Shown: positions 50,495 through 59,700, counted from the first letter of the stretch. The stretch: DNA of 64,000 nt from Sellimonas caecigallum (GCF_045038405.1 NZ_CP173660.1:2294001-2358000), one strand, 5' to 3'. Translations and numbers: made by a program. The notes: generated by a model from the sequence alone, not told the origin.

Positions 50495-52159
50495 GTGGCT
50501 ATAAATACGATCAATGTAGAAATGCTCGCCAAGATGTTTTTGGCAGGCGCGCAGAATATAGAAGCAAAGAAAGAATATATCAACGAACTGAATGTATTTC
50601 CGGTTCCGGACGGAGATACAGGGACGAATATGTCCATGACGATTATGTCAGCTGCAAAAGAGGTAAGAGCTCTTTCCAATCCGGGAATGAAGGAGCTGGC
50701 AAAAGCGATTTCAGGAGGATCACTGAGAGGAGCCAGAGGGAATTCGGGGGTTATCCTGTCTCAGCTTCTCCGTGGCTTTACAAAGGCCATTCAGGACGAG
50801 GATGAGATTGATGCGGCGGGAATTGCATCAGCTTGCAGACGTGCCACGGAGACTGCATATAAAGCAGTCATGAAACCGAAGGAAGGAACGATCCTGACAG
50901 TGGCCAAAGGCATCGCAGACAAGGCAGAGGAACTTGCATTTGAGACTGATGATCTGGCAGAGATTTTCCCGCAGGTTCTTGAATATGCAGCGGAAGTGCT
51001 TGATCAGACGCCGGAGATGCTCCCGGTATTAAAGGAAGCGGGAGTTGTAGATTCCGGCGGGCAGGGACTTTTGGAAGTACTGAGAGGGGCTTATGACGCC
51101 TTCCTCGGAAAAGAGATCGATTATACATCTATCGAACCGGCAAGTGTCCAGGGAAAAGTTTCTGCTGCTCCGGCAGCGGAGGCAGATATCAAATTCGGCT
51201 ACTGCACGGAATTCATTATCATGGCGGAAAAAGAGTTTACCGAAAGTGATGAAAGCGAGTTCAAAGCGTACCTTGAATCCATAGGCGATTCCATCGTGTG
51301 CGTGGCGGACGATGAGGTAGTCAAAATCCATGTCCACACGAATGATCCGGGGCTTGCCATCCAGAAGGCTCTGACATATGGTCAGCTTACAAAGATGAAG
51401 ATTGACAATATGAGAGAAGAGCATCACGAACGACTGATCAAAGATGCGCAGAAGAAGGCTGAAGAGACAAAAGCAGCGGAGAAGAAAAAAGCGCCGCAGA
51501 AAAAAGTCGGTTTTATCGCAGTGTCCATCGGAGAGGGATTAAACGAGATTTTCCGTGAACTTGGTGTAGATTACATTATCGAGGGCGGACAGACGATGAA
51601 CCCAAGTACAGATGATATGCTGACAGCGATCGACAATGTAAATGCGTCCACGATTTTCATTCTTCCGAACAACAAGAACATCGTTCTTGCGGCAAATCAG
51701 GCGCGTTCTCTCACAAAAGATAAAGATATTATCGTTATCCCGACAAAAACTGTTCCTCAGGGGATCACAGCTGTGATCAATTATATTCCGGAAGCAGATG
51801 TGGATACGAATGAAGAGACGATGCTGGAAGCTGTGAAATCAGTGCAGACCGGCCAGGTTACCTATGCTGTGCGCGACACGAAAATTGACAATAAAGAAAT
51901 CCACGAGGGAGATATCATGGGAATCGGCGATGCCGGTATTCTCGCAGTCGGTACTTCCATCACTGAGACAGCTAAAGAGACGCTGAGAAATATGGTCGGA
52001 GAAGATTCCGAACTGATCAGCATTTATTATGGAGAAGACGTGACGGAAGAAGAAGCCGAAGCGTTCATCTCCGATGTCGAAGAAGAATACTCTGAGCTGG
52101 ATGTAGACGCGCATTTTGGAGGACAACCTATCTATTATTATGTGATGTCTGTGGAATAA
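50495..52159 (+). CDS. yloV: DAK2/DegV-domain protein, fatty acid kinase FakA-like (YloV)
   Basis: The 554-residue protein has an N-terminal DhaL (DAK2) kinase domain with the metal-binding 'NVFPVPDGDTGTNMS' and 'GSLRGARGNSGVILSQ', then a middle linker and a C-terminal domain with 'KVGFIAVSIGEGLNEIFREL' and 'ILPNNKNIVLAANQA'. FakA phosphorylates fatty acids held by FakB for phospholipid synthesis. GTG at 50495 follows AGGAGG. No fakB is seen in the window. Confidence 0.9.
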   Translation: MAINTINVEMLAKMFLAGAQNIEAKKEYINELNVFPVPDGDTGTNMSMTIMSAAKEVRALSNPGMKELAKAISGGSLRGARGNSGVILSQLLRGFTKAIQDEDEIDAAGIASACRRATETAYKAVMKPKEGTILTVAKGIADKAEELAFETDDLAEIFPQVLEYAAEVLDQTPEMLPVLKEAGVVDSGGQGLLEVLRGAYDAFLGKEIDYTSIEPASVQGKVSAAPAAEADIKFGYCTEFIIMAEKEFTESDESEFKAYLESIGDSIVCVADDEVVKIHVHTNDPGLAIQKALTYGQLTKMKIDNMREEHHERLIKDAQKKAEETKAAEKKKAPQKKVGFIAVSIGEGLNEIFRELGVDYIIEGGQTMNPSTDDMLTAIDNVNASTIFILPNNKNIVLAANQARSLTKDKDIIVIPTKTVPQGITAVINYIPEADVDTNEETMLEAVKSVQTGQVTYAVRDTKIDNKEIHEGDIMGIGDAGILAVGTSITETAKETLRNMVGEDSELISIYYGEDVTEEEAEAFISDVEEEYSELDVDAHFGGQPIYYYVMSVE

Positions 52160-52285
52160 AAACATGCAGAGCAACCAATATACGGACCATCAGCGGAGTG
52201 GCAGAAAACTGTCATTCCGCTTTGCATGTAGGAAATACAGTCGCCTGACAGCGCAAAAAGCAGACAGGAAAGAGCAGAAAAGAAG

Positions 52286-54307
52286 ATGAATGAAGATTCA
52301 AAAATAAGAGAAATTAAAGGTATAGGAGAAAAAACAGAAAAGCTTTTCCGAAATATGGGCATCGAGACTGTGGGAGATCTTCTGCGCTGCTGTCCTCGAG
52401 GATATGATATTTATGAAGATCCGGTCCCTGCAGGCGAAGTGTTGGAGGGGAAAGTGATGGCAGTTAAAGGCAGCGTATGGGGAAGTGTTCAGGTTTCTCC
52501 GAACCGGAAGATGCAAGTTACGACAGCGTTTATCAAAGATCTGACAGGGACTTTAAAGGTCGTCTGGTTCCGCATGCCATTTCTTCGAAATACTCTGAAA
52601 AGCGGCAGCAGTGTTGTTGTGAGAGGAAGGATAGTGAATCGGAAAGGCGTTCTTCTCATGGAACATCCGGAATTATTCGCTCCGGCAGAAAAATATGAGG
52701 AAAAGCGAAATACAATGCAGCCACTCTACCCCCTGACGGCAGGTATTTCCAATCAGACTGTCATTAAAGCGGTCCGGGAGGCACTTTCACAGCTAAACCT
52801 GAAAAAAGAGACGCTCCCGGACGCTATCAGAAAAAAATATCATCTTTGCGAATACAATTATGCCATTCGGGGAATCCACTTCCCGGCAAATAAAGAGATG
52901 TTTATCCTGGCAAGGGAGAGGCTTGTTTTCGAAGAGTTTCTGGAATTTGTTTTGGCAATCAGAAAGCTGAAGGAAAAAAAGGAGCATACCAGCAACACTT
53001 GCCCTGTAAAGAGAAAAGAAGAGGTCGATGCGTTTCTTACAAAACTTCCTTTTGAACTGACAGGAGCCCAGAAAAAAGTCTGGGAAGAGATAAGAGAAAA
53101 TATGGGAGGACCGTATGCGATGTCACGCCTCGTGCAGGGCGATGTTGGATCCGGAAAGACGATTGTGGCGGTGCTGGCGCTTCTGGAAGCTGTCTATAAC
53201 GGGTATCAGGGAGCGATGATGGCACCGACCGAAGTGTTGGCAAAGCAGCATTATGAATCCATCGCCCAAATGTTCGGGAAATACGATATTCCATTCCAGG
53301 TGGAACTCTTGACCGGGTCTATGAAAGCGAAAGAAAAGCGTGAGGCGTATGAAAGGATCGAAAGCGGTAAGGCTGATCTGATCATCGGAACGCACGCCCT
53401 TATACAGGAAAAAGTAAGTTATAAAAATCTTGGCCTTGTCATCACGGATGAGCAGCACCGATTTGGAGTGCGCCAAAGGGAAGCGCTGGCCAAAAAAGGA
53501 ATGATGCCGCACATTCTTGTCATGAGCGCCACTCCGATTCCGCGCACCCTTGCTATCATCCTGTATGGAGATATGGATCTGTCTGTGATCGACGAGCTTC
53601 CAAAGAACAGGCATCCTATCAAAAACTGTGTGGTGGATACCGGCTACCGCAAGACAGCATACCGGTTTATCAAAAACCAGGTGGAAGAAGGGCGCCAGTG
53701 CTACGTGATCTGTCCGATGGTGGAAGAAAGCGAAGCCCTGGAGGCGGAAAATGTTACCGATTATTCGGCTATGCTGGCCGAAGAGCTTGGAAACGGCATT
53801 TCGGTATCTTGTCTGCACGGAAAAATGAAACAAGCTGAAAAAGACGACATCATGGAACGTTTTGCGAGAAATGAGATACAGGTTCTTGTGTCAACCACCG
53901 TCATTGAAGTGGGGATCAATGTGCCGAATGCGACGGTCATGATGGTGGAAAATGCAGAGCGGTTCGGGCTTGCCCAGCTTCATCAGCTCAGAGGCCGGGT
54001 CGGCCGGGGCAGACATCAATCGTACTGCATTTTCATGAGTGCTTCAAAAACAAAAGAGACGAAAAAACGACTTTCCATATTGAATCATTCCAACGATGGG
54101 TTCTATATCGCATCGGAAGATCTGAAACTTAGAGGACCGGGCGATTTGTTTGGAATCCGTCAGAGCGGACTTTTGGAATTTAAGCTGGGCGATATTTTTC
54201 AGGACGCAAAAATCCTGCAAAATGCATCCGAGGCAGCACAGATGCCGGAAGCGGAAGAAATCCCTGTTTTTTCCAGAGTAAATCATGAAAATGTCCATAT
54301 ACTATGA
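52286..54307 (+). CDS. recG: ATP-dependent DNA helicase RecG
   Basis: The 673-residue enzyme has a wedge/OB domain in the first 170 residues, Walker A 'GDVGSGKTIVAVLALLEA', 'MMAPTEVLAKQHY', DEQH box 'ITDEQHRFGVRQRE', 'VMSATPIPRTLA' and helicase motifs V/VI 'STTVIEVGINVPNA' and 'QLHQLRGRVGRG'. It reverses stalled forks and processes recombination intermediates. The position after yloV matches Bacillus gene order. The stretch before it (52160-52285) holds only a weak hairpin. Confidence 0.97.
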   Translation: MNEDSKIREIKGIGEKTEKLFRNMGIETVGDLLRCCPRGYDIYEDPVPAGEVLEGKVMAVKGSVWGSVQVSPNRKMQVTTAFIKDLTGTLKVVWFRMPFLRNTLKSGSSVVVRGRIVNRKGVLLMEHPELFAPAEKYEEKRNTMQPLYPLTAGISNQTVIKAVREALSQLNLKKETLPDAIRKKYHLCEYNYAIRGIHFPANKEMFILARERLVFEEFLEFVLAIRKLKEKKEHTSNTCPVKRKEEVDAFLTKLPFELTGAQKKVWEEIRENMGGPYAMSRLVQGDVGSGKTIVAVLALLEAVYNGYQGAMMAPTEVLAKQHYESIAQMFGKYDIPFQVELLTGSMKAKEKREAYERIESGKADLIIGTHALIQEKVSYKNLGLVITDEQHRFGVRQREALAKKGMMPHILVMSATPIPRTLAIILYGDMDLSVIDELPKNRHPIKNCVVDTGYRKTAYRFIKNQVEEGRQCYVICPMVEESEALEAENVTDYSAMLAEELGNGISVSCLHGKMKQAEKDDIMERFARNEIQVLVSTTVIEVGINVPNATVMMVENAERFGLAQLHQLRGRVGRGRHQSYCIFMSASKTKETKKRLSILNHSNDGFYIASEDLKLRGPGDLFGIRQSGLLEFKLGDIFQDAKILQNASEAAQMPEAEEIPVFSRVNHENVHIL

Positions 54308-54360
54308 CTGTAACAAATAGTTACACACAAAAACACAAGACGATAAAGGAGGACATTATC

Positions 54361-54567
54361 ATGACAAATCGTTCATCTAATAAAGCAGCTGTACCAGAAG
54401 CGAAAGGTGCTTTAGACAAATTCAAATATGAGGTAGCAAGCGAACTTGGTGTTCCGTTAACAGACGGATACAACGGAGATCTTACTTCCAGACAGAACGG
54501 TTCTGTAGGTGGCTATATGGTCAAGAAAATGATCGAAGAGCAGGAAAGACAGATGGCAGGTAAATAA
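54361..54567 (+). CDS. Alpha/beta-type small acid-soluble spore protein
   Basis: The 68-residue protein has the SASP pattern: 'ALDKFKYEVASELGVPL' with the germination protease site, then 'GYNGDLTSRQNGSVGGYMVK'. It coats spore DNA and shields it. AGGAGG precedes the ATG at 54361. This is direct evidence that the organism forms endospores. Confidence 0.95.
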   Translation: MTNRSSNKAAVPEAKGALDKFKYEVASELGVPLTDGYNGDLTSRQNGSVGGYMVKKMIEEQERQMAGK

Positions 54568-54603
54568 CTCCATTTAGAACGGAAGAAAAATAAAGAACAG
54601 GGG

Positions 54604-54640
54604 GCAGATCATTTTTTAAAAGTGATCTGCTTTCTGTTTG
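54604..54640 (+). terminator. Terminator of the spore-protein gene
   Basis: GCAGATCATTTT and AAAAGTGATCTGC form the stem, followed by a T-rich tail. Confidence 0.8.
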
Positions 54641-54671
54641 TTGATGCGAAACAAAAAAATAAAAAAAGTTG

Positions 54672-54699
54672 TTGCATTTTCCAGAAAAATGTATATAAT
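54672..54699 (+). promoter_or_regulatory. Sigma-A promoter of tRNA-Thr
   Basis: TTGCAT and TATAAT at 16-base spacing end about 50 bases before the tRNA. Confidence 0.6.
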
Positions 54700-54751
54700 A
54701 GTATTTGTGGCTGTCACAGCAACATTCATATTCTGAGAAAATACAGCACAG

Positions 54752-54824
54752 GCCGGAATAGCTCAGTCGGTAGAGCACTTCACTCGTAATGAAGGGGTCG
54801 TCGGTTCAAGTCCGATTTCCGGCT
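54752..54824 (+). tRNA. tRNA-Thr (anticodon CGU)
   Basis: GCCGGAA pairs with TTCCGGC to close the acceptor stem, with discriminator T. The D arm (GCTC..GAGC), the anticodon arm CTTCA-CTCGTAA-TGAAG (anticodon CGT) and the T arm with GGTTCAAGTCC are all present. It reads ACG codons. It is a single tRNA followed by its own terminator. Confidence 0.95.
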
Positions 54825-54833
54825 TACTAAGAA

Positions 54834-54873
54834 AACACCGCAGTCTTGAAAAAAGACTGTGGTGTTTTTTTTT
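54834..54873 (+). terminator. Terminator of tRNA-Thr
   Basis: AACACCGCAGTCTT and AAGACTGTGGTGTT form the stem, followed by nine T. Confidence 0.9.
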
Positions 54874-54934
54874 CTGCAGGAAAGTCTTCTGCCTTTCGCC
54901 TTATTATGGGAACGAAAGGATTATACACAAAGAA

Positions 54935-54963
54935 ATGACAGCCCAAAGACAAAATGTTATAAT
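54935..54963 (+). promoter_or_regulatory. Sigma-A promoter of the coiled-coil gene
   Basis: ATGACA and TATAAT at 17-base spacing stand 48 bases before the start at 55012. Confidence 0.55.
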
Positions 54964-55011
54964 AACAGAAAACCCAATGGCTGCACAGAAAAATGGAAAA
55001 GAGGGAAAAGT

Positions 55012-55953
55012 ATGAATTTTTACAATGAAGAGCTTCAGAGACTTTACCATGATGTTATGGAAAAAAAGAAAACAGATACAAAATTGAAGGACCTTTATGT
55101 TCAGCGAAAAGAGATGGAAACGAAAGCCCAAAATTTGAAAGAAATCATGCTGCAGGAAAAGAAAGATGTAGACCGACTGAACGCAAAAAGCCTTTCGGCT
55201 TTTTTCTACAGAGCAACCGGAAAAATAGGAGAAAAAATGACAAAAGAAGAGGAAGAAGCGTATGCCGCCGCGGTAAAATATGAAGCAGCTGAGAATGCAC
55301 TCAGAGCGATAGACGGAGATATCGCCTATTATGAGAGAAAGGCACTTCAGCTTCAGAACTGTGAAGCAGAATATCAAAAAATGCTGGAAAAGAAGAAGGA
55401 ACAGATAAAAAATGCAGAAATACCGGGAGCAGAAAAAATTGCAGAAATCGAAAGACGCCTGATATTTTTACAGCATCAGAAAAAAGAGGTCGAGGAGGCC
55501 CTGGAGGCGGGAGAGAAAGCGCTTTCTGTAGCCAGCCAGATTTTGAAAAGCCTGGACAGCGCCAAAAGCTGGAGTACGGTAGATTTGTTCGGGGGCGGTC
55601 TTGTGACAGATCTTATGAAACATGATCATATCAAACAGGTACAGGCTAAAACACAAGAGCTGCAGACAGCGCTGCACAGCTTTCGGACGGAGCTTTCGGA
55701 TGTCACAGAACGAATTACAGGAGATATTCAGGTAGAGATCGGCAGCTTCCTTCATTTTGCAGATTATTTTTTCGACGGACTGTTTACAGATTGGCTTGTC
55801 TATGACAAAATCAAAAAGTCAAGGGAAAGAGCCCAGTTCACTTGTTTTCAGATCCAGAATGTCCTGGAACAGCTGAAACGTATGTATGGGGAGATGGCTA
55901 CAGAACAGACGATGAAAGAAAACGAAATGGAGCAGCTGGTCCTACAGCTTTGA
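55012..55953 (+). CDS. Coiled-coil hypothetical protein
   Basis: The 313-residue protein is almost wholly helical and charged, with long coiled-coil stretches at about residues 20-75 and 110-190 and a central less charged segment 'SWSTVDLFGGGLVTDLMKHD'. It has no signal peptide or membrane helix. Such proteins occur widely in Lachnospiraceae but without a known job; a scaffold or membrane-remodelling role is only a guess. The start at 55012 follows GAGGG. A terminator shared with the converging anti-sigma gene ends it. Confidence 0.55.
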   Translation: MNFYNEELQRLYHDVMEKKKTDTKLKDLYVQRKEMETKAQNLKEIMLQEKKDVDRLNAKSLSAFFYRATGKIGEKMTKEEEEAYAAAVKYEAAENALRAIDGDIAYYERKALQLQNCEAEYQKMLEKKKEQIKNAEIPGAEKIAEIERRLIFLQHQKKEVEEALEAGEKALSVASQILKSLDSAKSWSTVDLFGGGLVTDLMKHDHIKQVQAKTQELQTALHSFRTELSDVTERITGDIQVEIGSFLHFADYFFDGLFTDWLVYDKIKKSRERAQFTCFQIQNVLEQLKRMYGEMATEQTMKENEMEQLVLQL

Positions 55954-55985
55954 AAAGGGTGCAGCATATTTTTGCACCCTTTTAT
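55953..55985. terminator. Bidirectional terminator
   Basis: AAAAGGGTGCA and TGCACCCTTTT enclose a short A+T loop between converging genes, with A- and T-runs on either side. Confidence 0.85.
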
Positions 55986-56755
55986 TCGCCGCCTTTGTAG
56001 GAATTTCTATGTTTTTTGCCTGTGTGGTGGTGCGTATTGCTGTCGGTGTCGCCGGTTTTTTCTGCCGCGTTGTCCTGACTGCCGGATAGTTCATCGATCA
56101 AGTCCTGAATCTCTCTCATCGTCATGTCCCGCATGTCATCGGCAGTGATGTCTGGATCCAACGCCCGCAAATCTAAAAAGGCTTTGTATTTTCCATAGGA
56201 AAGGCCCATTTTGTGGGCTTCGGACACCTCGTCTGAGTGGACGCAATAGCAGTAGGTGTTCTTTTTTCCTTCCGCCAGGGATTCGATATCGGCAAGTATT
56301 TTGGAAGACTGGGTTTCGTCATTGCCAATAACTCCGATCATCAAAATTTCGTCATTTGATAATAAGGCTGCAATATCGTCGTTTTCCAATATCTGACAGA
56401 TTGCTTCAGCGTAATTTTTGTATTTGACATCCAGAAGATCAGCCAGTTCTGCACCATCCTCATTGTAGCTTTTTACAGATATGACTTTGTTTAATCGATT
56501 CATACTTATTTCTATAGAGGGATTTATATCGATACTGATCTGCCAGGCTGGAGTAAAATAAAGCCAGTAACTTCCAATCAAAAGGATTGCCATACATACA
56601 AACACAGGGGCAAGGCGACGGATCGAACGGCCGGCCGTTCCCGCTTTTGAAGAAGTATCGTTTTGGATCTTTTCAGAAACGAAGACTTTTGTCCTGTTTT
56701 TCAACTCTTCTTCAGCCTTTATCTGATCAAAAGTTTCTTTCAGTCTATATTTCAT
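55982..56755 (-). CDS. RsgI-like anti-sigma factor of the second sigma operon
   Basis: The 257-residue protein has a charged cytoplasmic part of about 50 residues, one membrane helix ('LAPVFVCMAILLIGSYWLYF'), and an outer domain with 'IDINPSIEISMNRLNKVISV' and 'YNEDGAELADLL' that is related to the RsgI outer domain at 2436. The N-domain differs from RsgI and fits an ECF partner. The tail is His/Asp-rich. GGAGG is eight bases before the ATG at 56755, which lies inside the end of the sigma gene (11-base overlap), so the two are translated together. Confidence 0.75.
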   Translation of the reverse strand: MKYRLKETFDQIKAEEELKNRTKVFVSEKIQNDTSSKAGTAGRSIRRLAPVFVCMAILLIGSYWLYFTPAWQISIDINPSIEISMNRLNKVISVKSYNEDGAELADLLDVKYKNYAEAICQILENDDIAALLSNDEILMIGVIGNDETQSSKILADIESLAEGKKNTYCYCVHSDEVSEAHKMGLSYGKYKAFLDLRALDPDITADDMRDMTMREIQDLIDELSGSQDNAAEKTGDTDSNTHHHTGKKHRNSYKGGE

Positions 56756-57230
56756 ATCCATCACCTCCAAGCTTTTCGCGGAGCAGATTTTTGGATCGCG
56801 TCAGGAGCGTGTACACCGTATTCACATTTTTCCCCAAAATACTGCTGATTTCGGGAGCGGTATATTCCTCGTAATAATACAGGTATACGATATCTCTGTA
56901 CTTTTTGGGGAGAGAGAGGACGGCTTCCAGAACCTCCCTGTGATCCGGAGGGAGATATGCAGCCTGCTCCATAACTTGATTCAGCGATGTAGTCCGGCTA
57001 TGGAAAAAACTTTTGAGCAAGTCTTTGCAGGCGTTGATCGTGACACGAATAAACCAGGATTTCTCATACTCTTTGTTTTCAAACGAAACAGAACTGAGGG
57101 CATATTTCAAAAAAACAGTTTGAAATATGTCCTCGGTGTCTGCATAATTCTTTAGATGTATCATGCAAAGCCGCCGAACCAGATTGGAATATTGTTCGAT
57201 CGCCCTATTTACATCTTGCTCGTTCCGCAT
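56745..57230 (-). CDS. ECF-type RNA polymerase sigma factor
   Basis: The 161-residue protein has sigma region 2 ('LCMIHLKNYADTEDIFQTVF', 'SWFIRVTINACKDLL') and region 4 ('LEAVLSLPKKYRDIVYLYYY', 'TAPEISSILGKNVNTVYTLL'). It directs polymerase to an envelope-stress regulon of unknown content. AGGTGA is seven bases before the start. The gene order is repeat protein, sigma, anti-sigma on the minus strand. Confidence 0.9.
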   Translation of the reverse strand: MRNEQDVNRAIEQYSNLVRRLCMIHLKNYADTEDIFQTVFLKYALSSVSFENKEYEKSWFIRVTINACKDLLKSFFHSRTTSLNQVMEQAAYLPPDHREVLEAVLSLPKKYRDIVYLYYYEEYTAPEISSILGKNVNTVYTLLTRSKNLLREKLGGDGYEI

Positions 57231-57243
57231 TCCTTGTCACCTG

Positions 57244-57594
57244 CTATCTGTTTCCTCTACACCGAGCCCTGTTTCTCTGACCTGCATTATGTGAGTGGGA
57301 TTGATTGTCACATATGCCATTGTTATCGGCGTCCACATAATTCTTACAGTGATTGGCCTGAGAAATGCTGTTATTTTGGCACGTCCCGTAGTTATCACAG
57401 ATACCATTGTTATCGGTATCCAAATAGTGGCAGTCTTCTCCGACATAGTCACAAATGCCATCTTGATTGGTATCGGAAAAATTCTTTTTGCTCTCATATC
57501 CGGAACCAGCCGCAAATGAGCTGATTGCTCCAATGGATACAACGGATACAGCTGCGACAACAATAGCTAAGATTTTTTTTGGTGTTTTATTCAT
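57244..57594 (-). CDS. Secreted Asp-rich repeat protein at head of the sigma operon
   Basis: The 116-residue protein has a signal peptide ('ILAIVVAAVSVVSIGAISSF', cleaved near residue 29) and three short repeats of the type 'DTNQDGICD', 'DTDNNGICDN' and 'DADNNGICDN', each with Asp/Asn at alternate positions and a Cys, as in EF-hand-like or thrombospondin type 3 calcium loops. The end is His/Arg-rich. It may bind calcium outside the cell and serve as input for the anti-sigma factor. GGAGG precedes the start; the sigma gene follows after 13 bases. Confidence 0.65.
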   Translation of the reverse strand: MNKTPKKILAIVVAAVSVVSIGAISSFAAGSGYESKKNFSDTNQDGICDYVGEDCHYLDTDNNGICDNYGTCQNNSISQANHCKNYVDADNNGICDNQSHSHNAGQRNRARCRGNR

Positions 57595-57643
57595 TTATGA
57601 TTCCTCCTCTTCTTTTGACAGGTATTCCTGATTTTATCTATAA

Positions 57644-57670
57644 TACGATTGAAACATCCGAATCCATTCA
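57644..57670 (-). promoter_or_regulatory. Candidate ECF promoter of the sigma operon
   Basis: Read on the minus strand, TGAATG, a 17-base spacer and CGTATTATA lie about 50 bases before the repeat-protein start. It resembles the TGAAAC/CGTA type used by ECF factors, which would mean autoregulation, but the match is loose. Confidence 0.4.
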
Positions 57671-57764
57671 CTTTTAGAAAAAATTTTTGCTTTTTCCCGA
57701 AAATCTTTTCCAAATAAAAATTTTCCTGCGGCTGTTTTCATTTTATCACATTTCGTGCAAAAAG

Positions 57765-57793
57765 TTGACAAAAGTTCCTGGGTGTACTACCAT
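57765..57793 (+). promoter_or_regulatory. Sigma-A promoter of the muramidase gene
   Basis: TTGACA and TACCAT at 17-base spacing stand 52 bases before the start. Confidence 0.5.
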
Positions 57794-57844
57794 CATGAAG
57801 TGGGAAAATGATGAAATATGAATCATAGAAAGGAATGAGCAGCA

Positions 57845-59644
57845 ATGAAAAGAAAAATTCATAAGATGGCCGGTATTTTCCTGAGCGTCTGTATTGCCGC
57901 AGGAAGCATCACTTTGCCGCGTGTCGTAAGCAGCGCAGCAGGCGATGTGCAGACAGAACTTTCTGATAAAGAAGATACGCAGGTGCAGGAGCGGAAAGAA
58001 AACAGTTTCCGTTACAAAGACGGGCAGCCCATTGACATGCCGGCCCTCTATGCAGACGAGTATGAGTATGCATGGGAAAAAGTAGACGGGTACTACAGGA
58101 ACAATGTGGGCGCTATTATTGAAGGAGCCACGAGAAAAGGGATCGATGTCAGTCACTATCAGGTACAGATCGACTGGGAAAAGGTCAAGGCGGACGGCAT
58201 CGATTTCGCCATCCTGCGCTGCGGATACGGCGGAGGCGCTGAGGGCGGAGATGACAAATACTGGGAATACAATGTGTCCGAGTGTGAAAGACTTGGCATC
58301 CCGTACGGCGTATATCTCTATTCCTATTCTGTAAATACAGCAGATGCTGTCAGCGAGGCAGAACATACGCTGCGTCTTCTGGAGGGGCATCAGCCGACAT
58401 ACCCGGTGTATTATGATCTGGAAGACGATACGACTGCATCTGTGGACAACGCGACCATCGGACAGATTGCAAAGACGTACTGCGATATGATATCGGAGGC
58501 AGGTTACGAGGTGGGAATTTATGCCAATTACAACTGGTGGACCACGAGGCTCACAGATCCGGTTTTCGATAATTCAGGCTGGTCAAAATGGGTGGCGCGC
58601 TACAATCCAACTTGTGGATATGAAAAACCGTACGATATGTGGCAGTGTACAAATGAGGGAAGTGTAGATGGGATCAACGGAAATGTGGATCTGAATTTCT
58701 GGATGACGGATCCGATTGAGCAGATCCAAAATCGGGTTTCCGTATCTGCCCATGTACAGACATATGGATGGATGCCGGATGTCACAGACGGCAAACAGGC
58801 GGGAGTCATCGGCAAGCGTATGGAGGCGCTGAAAATACGTCTTCTCAACCAGGAGTATGAAGGAGATATCCAGTACAGAACCCATGTGCAGACGTACGGT
58901 TGGCTTGACTGGGCAAAGAACGGCGAATTGGCTGGCACAGAAGGGGAGAGCAAACGCGTGGAAGCGGTAGAGCTTAAACTGACCGGACAGCTGGCAGAAA
59001 ATTTTGACCTTTATTACCGGGCTTATGTGCAGGGATACGGATGGCTTGGCTGGGCGAAGAACGGCGAATCATCTGGGTCAAGCGGATACAGCAGACAGAT
59101 GGAAGCCATCCAGGTAAAGATGGTCCCGAAAAATTCCGAAGCGCCGGGAAGTACTGCAAACGCGTACCTCGACAAAAATGCACTGGCCAGTGTCGCTTAT
59201 CAGCCTCACGTGCAGACGTACGGCTGGGTTTCGGAAGTATCGGACGGTGCGATCGGAGGAGTGACAGGGGAATCAAAGCGTATGGAAGCACTGAAGATCC
59301 GTCTTGCAAGGCAGGAGTACGCCGGGGACATCGAATACAAGGCGCATGTGCAGACGTACGGTTGGCTTGACTGGGCAAAGAACGGCGAACTGGCTGGGAC
59401 AGAAGGAGAAAGTAAACGAGTGGAAGCAATCCAGATCCGCCTGACAGGAGATATGGCGGCCAACTACGATGTGTACTACAGAACCCATGTGCAGACATAT
59501 GGCTGGCTTGACTGGGCGAAAAACGGCGAATCAGCTGGGACCACAGGGATGAGCAAACGGATCGAGGCCGTCCAGGTTGTCCTTGTAAAAAAAGGACTCC
59601 CTGCACCAGGAAGTACAAAGGAACCTTGCTTGGAGCAACAGTAA
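57845..59644 (+). CDS. GH25 muramidase with six ChW repeats
   Basis: The 599-residue secreted protein has a signal peptide (about 33 residues), a GH25 lysozyme domain (about residues 95-300) with 'KGIDVSHYQVQIDWEKVK', 'FAILRCGYGG', 'YPVYYDLEDD' and 'DMWQCTNEGSVDG' carrying the catalytic Asp/Glu, and six ChW repeats in two sets of three, each with 'VQTYGW' and 'A(K/G)NGE...G..G.S.R.EA'. ChW repeats bind the cell surface in clostridia. It probably trims its own or other cells' peptidoglycan. A terminator follows. Confidence 0.9.
   Translation: MKRKIHKMAGIFLSVCIAAGSITLPRVVSSAAGDVQTELSDKEDTQVQERKENSFRYKDGQPIDMPALYADEYEYAWEKVDGYYRNNVGAIIEGATRKGIDVSHYQVQIDWEKVKADGIDFAILRCGYGGGAEGGDDKYWEYNVSECERLGIPYGVYLYSYSVNTADAVSEAEHTLRLLEGHQPTYPVYYDLEDDTTASVDNATIGQIAKTYCDMISEAGYEVGIYANYNWWTTRLTDPVFDNSGWSKWVARYNPTCGYEKPYDMWQCTNEGSVDGINGNVDLNFWMTDPIEQIQNRVSVSAHVQTYGWMPDVTDGKQAGVIGKRMEALKIRLLNQEYEGDIQYRTHVQTYGWLDWAKNGELAGTEGESKRVEAVELKLTGQLAENFDLYYRAYVQGYGWLGWAKNGESSGSSGYSRQMEAIQVKMVPKNSEAPGSTANAYLDKNALASVAYQPHVQTYGWVSEVSDGAIGGVTGESKRMEALKIRLARQEYAGDIEYKAHVQTYGWLDWAKNGELAGTEGESKRVEAIQIRLTGDMAANYDVYYRTHVQTYGWLDWAKNGESAGTTGMSKRIEAVQVVLVKKGLPAPGSTKEPCLEQQ
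58745..59600 (+). repeat. Six ChW repeats in two triplets
   Basis: Repeats 1-3 and 4-6 correspond one to one (for example copy 2 and copy 5 share 'YGWLDWAKNGELAGTEGESK'), separated by a short linker containing 'EAPGSTANAY'. The array probably arose by duplicating a three-repeat block. Confidence 0.8.
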
Positions 59645-59666
59645 AAACAGGGAAAAGAATGATTTT

Positions 59667-59700
59667 GGGGCAAAGTCTTTGGGCTTTGCCCCTGTTTTAT
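59667..59700 (+). terminator. Terminator of the muramidase gene
   Basis: GGGGCAAAG and CTTTGCCCC enclose a 7-base loop and are followed by TGTTTTAT. It reaches the end of the converging permease gene. Confidence 0.85.

Noticed and set aside
57644..57670. SigI-like promoter before the second sigma operon
   Set aside because: The -10 region resembles CGTATTCTA, but 19 bases upstream there is no ACCC element; a loose ECF-type match is more plausible.
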